Shown piece after piece: positions 25,653 to 26,804 of a stretch of DNA of 26,804 nucleotides; within the stretch, counting starts at the first letter, position 1, and every line of letters starts with the position of its first letter. The position numbers were made by a program, and so were the translations under genes. A model generated the notes under the pieces. That model had not been told where the DNA came from. It made no database searches and saw only the letters and a program-made list of their open reading frames with translations. Source of the DNA: Bacteroidales bacterium UBA1757 (lineage in GTDB: Bacteria > Bacteroidota > Bacteroidia > Bacteroidales > UBA1402); contig DCHH01000053.1 of NCBI GenBank assembly GCA_002315625.1, forward strand, positions 1,306 through 28,109, read 5' to 3'.

Positions 25653-26570
25653 ATGAAAGCCGTCAGGCCATTGCTGCTGACATTGTTTATCCTGTCTTTT
25701 GCCGCTCAGGTCAAGGGATGGGAACGTCCGCAATGGTGGTTTGACATGCATGAGGGCAAGTGGATACGTGACGACTGGTGGCTGGCTTATACCCTTTCTT
25801 CGGCATATTTCGGGCCGAATGCGCTGCCTGTACCTGAATGGAAAACCGGCAAAATTCCGGAGCATTCGGCCATTGAGGCGAGTGCCGATTTCTTTGCCGG
25901 CGGGGGCGACTGGACACAGTCGCTGTCGCTCCGTTTTGAATATGTCCCGCTTCCCGGTCGCATCTCTATTGAGGCTTGGGGGGTATTGTACGAGCATTAT
26001 ACAATCACCAGGGCCACCCGCGATTTGCGCTGCTCAATGCTTTACATTCCTGACGGGGAGGAGACGGGTTCAAGCAACACCTGGATTGGCGATTTCTACA
26101 TCAGTACAAATATCGCCATACTCAGGGAGGCGGAGCGCCGTCCCGACCTGATGCTCCGGCTGGTACTTAAAACGGCATCGTCAAGCGATTTGCGCTATTC
26201 CCGGTTCTTCGATACCCCGGGATATATGTTTGATTTCACCTGTGGCAAGACATGGCAGGGGCCGAAAGTCGCTTTCCGACTGTCGGGCGATGTGGGTTTT
26301 CTCTGCTATCAGCGCAACGAGCGTCTGCAGGACGATGCCCTGATGCTATCGCTCAATACCTCTTTTATATGGGAGCGGCTTACATGGGAAAACGGCACCG
26401 GAGGCTATTGGGGCTGGGCCAACAACGGCGACCACCCGTGGGTAATCCGCAGTCGTCTGAGTGCCGAAGCCCTGAAAGGAAAACTCTTCCTCCAGTACCA
26501 GTACGGCATAGAAGATTGTGCCCCTCACCGCCTCCAACTCGGTTACTGCTACACTTTCAAAACGTTTTGA
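25653..26570 (+). CDS. Predicted small outer-membrane beta-barrel protein of unknown function
   Basis: 305 residues. A signal peptide (cleavage probably after VKG) leads to a mature protein rich in Trp, Tyr and Phe with many amphipathic strands and turns, for example LSLRFEYVPLP, ISIEAWGVLY and LSLNTSFIWERL. The last residue is Phe (CYTFKTF), as in many outer-membrane barrels. The N-terminal FGPNALPVPEW segment resembles conserved uncharacterised Bacteroidota proteins that I have seen but cannot name. It follows the SGNH gene by seven bases and is the last gene of the run. Role unknown; possibilities are an outer-membrane channel for oligosaccharides or an enzyme of the barrel type. The barrel call is inferred from pattern only. 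Confidence 0.7.
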   Translation: MKAVRPLLLTLFILSFAAQVKGWERPQWWFDMHEGKWIRDDWWLAYTLSSAYFGPNALPVPEWKTGKIPEHSAIEASADFFAGGGDWTQSLSLRFEYVPLPGRISIEAWGVLYEHYTITRATRDLRCSMLYIPDGEETGSSNTWIGDFYISTNIAILREAERRPDLMLRLVLKTASSSDLRYSRFFDTPGYMFDFTCGKTWQGPKVAFRLSGDVGFLCYQRNERLQDDALMLSLNTSFIWERLTWENGTGGYWGWANNGDHPWVIRSRLSAEALKGKLFLQYQYGIEDCAPHRLQLGYCYTFKTF

Positions 26571-26578
26571 ACAGCTGT
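26556..26578. other. Two adjacent perfect palindromes over the operon's last stop codon
   Basis: Bases 26556-26571 (TTCAAAACGTTTTGAA) are a perfect 16-base palindrome that contains the TGA stop at 26568-26570. Bases 26571-26578 (ACAGCTGT) are a perfect 8-base palindrome directly after it. They may mark the 3' end of the transcript, but no T-run follows. Confidence 0.6.
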
Positions 26579-26603
26579 CATGCTGAACTTGATTCAGCAT
26601 CCC
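26578..26603. repeat. Short dispersed palindromic repeat unit
   Basis: Bases 26580-26587 (ATGCTGAA) and 26593-26600 (TTCAGCAT) form a perfect 8-bp inverted repeat around CTTGA. The unit translates as HAELDSAS on one strand and MLNQVQH on the other, a signature I recognise from a short palindromic repeat scattered through many bacterial genomes. It sits just after the last stop and could act as a weak transcription or processing signal. Confidence 0.6.
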
Positions 26604-26671
26604 TTGTCCAATGAGCAAGTACCCGATTCGTCTGGACTGATGAAAACATAATATTTACTTTGTATTTGCGT

Positions 26672-26702
26672 TTTGTTATTTTAAATCTTCTTTGTAAGTT
26701 TG
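26672..26702 (+). promoter_or_regulatory. Bacteroidota-type promoter candidate (TTTG-N19-TAAGTTTG)
   Basis: TTTG at 26672-26675 and TAAGTTTG at 26695-26702 are separated by 19 bases, matching the Bacteroidota -33 / -7 consensus (TTTG, TAnnTTTG). It lies in the AT-rich tail after the operon and faces right, toward the possible gene starting at 26779. This is the best consensus match in the tail, though AT-rich DNA gives chance matches. Confidence 0.5.
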
Positions 26703-26762
26703 CGGAACTATATTCCCGGATGATTTTTTGGGGTATTATTTTACTTTTGATAGAAATATTAC

Positions 26763-26770
26763 TATCTTTG
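26763..26770 (+). promoter_or_regulatory. Second -7 element candidate (TATCTTTG)
   Basis: TATCTTTG fits TAnnTTTG and lies eight bases before an ATG at 26779. The matching upstream box would be at about 26739-26742, where only TTTT is found. If used it would give a very short leader. It competes with the candidate at 26672-26702. Confidence 0.4.
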
Positions 26771-26778
26771 TCGGCAAA

Positions 26779-26804
26779 ATGAAATATGCTGAATTGCACA
26801 GGAT
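26779..26804 (+). CDS. Possible 5' end of the next gene (truncated by window end)
   Basis: An ATG followed by an open frame reads MKYAELHR and then leaves the window. It is preceded by promoter-like TAnnTTTG elements. Eight residues are too few to assign a function; small toxin-type proteins can begin similarly, but this is only a guess. Confidence 0.3.

Noticed and set aside
26742..26749. TACTTTTG as a further promoter -7 element
   Set aside because: It matches TAnnTTTG, but no TTTG lies 19-21 bases upstream, and AT-rich DNA gives such matches by chance.
26578..26799. 73-codon open frame on the minus strand in the 3' tail
   Set aside because: It runs through the dispersed repeat and promoter-like AT-rich DNA, with a composition and end (DAESSSA) that come from the repeat itself.
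1..26804. tRNA, rRNA, CRISPR array, transposase or integrase
   Set aside because: No cloverleaf, rRNA segment, regularly spaced direct repeats or transposase/integrase motifs were seen.

Overview
The window looks like one strand-consistent polysaccharide utilisation locus (PUL) from a member of the Bacteroidota, most likely order Bacteroidales. The reasons are two adjacent SusC/SusD pairs, a high density of lipoproteins with short Bacteroidota-type signal peptides, AT-rich leaders without obvious Shine-Dalgarno sites before most genes, and TTTG / TAnnTTTG promoter elements at the right edge. By eye the DNA is about half G+C, which points away from the low-GC Bacteroides core, but I cannot name a genus.

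Layout, all on the + strand. (1) 1-2758: the 3' end of an alpha/beta hydrolase (probable esterase) and a 773-aa six-hairpin glycosidase-like protein. (2) 2833-9231: two large secreted multidomain proteins. The first (944 aa) has duplicated Rossmann-like domains, chitobiase-type C-terminal domains and a beta-sandwich. The second (1159 aa) is a pectate lyase-like PL1 enzyme with a calcium-binding linker, a fibronectin III domain and autotransporter-type beta-strand repeats. Both end in a similar short tail that resembles a type IX secretion or surface-anchoring signal, and both are preceded by a strong leader hairpin. (3) 9251-24738: the capture and import part, in the order FAS1 lipoprotein, SusC, SusD, FAS1 lipoprotein, FAS1 lipoprotein, SusC, SusD. 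(4) 24731-26570: an SGNH esterase and a predicted small outer-membrane beta-barrel. (5) 26571-26804: an intergenic tail with palindromes, a widely dispersed short palindromic repeat, promoter-like elements and perhaps the first codons of the next gene.

Genes are separated by 84 bases at most (usually 5-20) or overlap by a few bases, so one long transcript is likely, although the two hairpin leaders could be points where it is processed or attenuated. The working model is that a pectic glycan is cut outside the cell by the lyase, stripped of acyl groups by the esterases, captured by FAS1 lipoproteins and SusD proteins, imported by the two SusC channels, and trimmed further by the glycosidase-like protein. 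The pectin assignment rests mainly on the lyase. No PUL regulator (HTCS, SusR or ECF/anti-sigma) is in the window. The least understood parts are the 944-aa protein, the FAS1 lipoproteins, the glycosidase-like protein and the terminal barrel protein.
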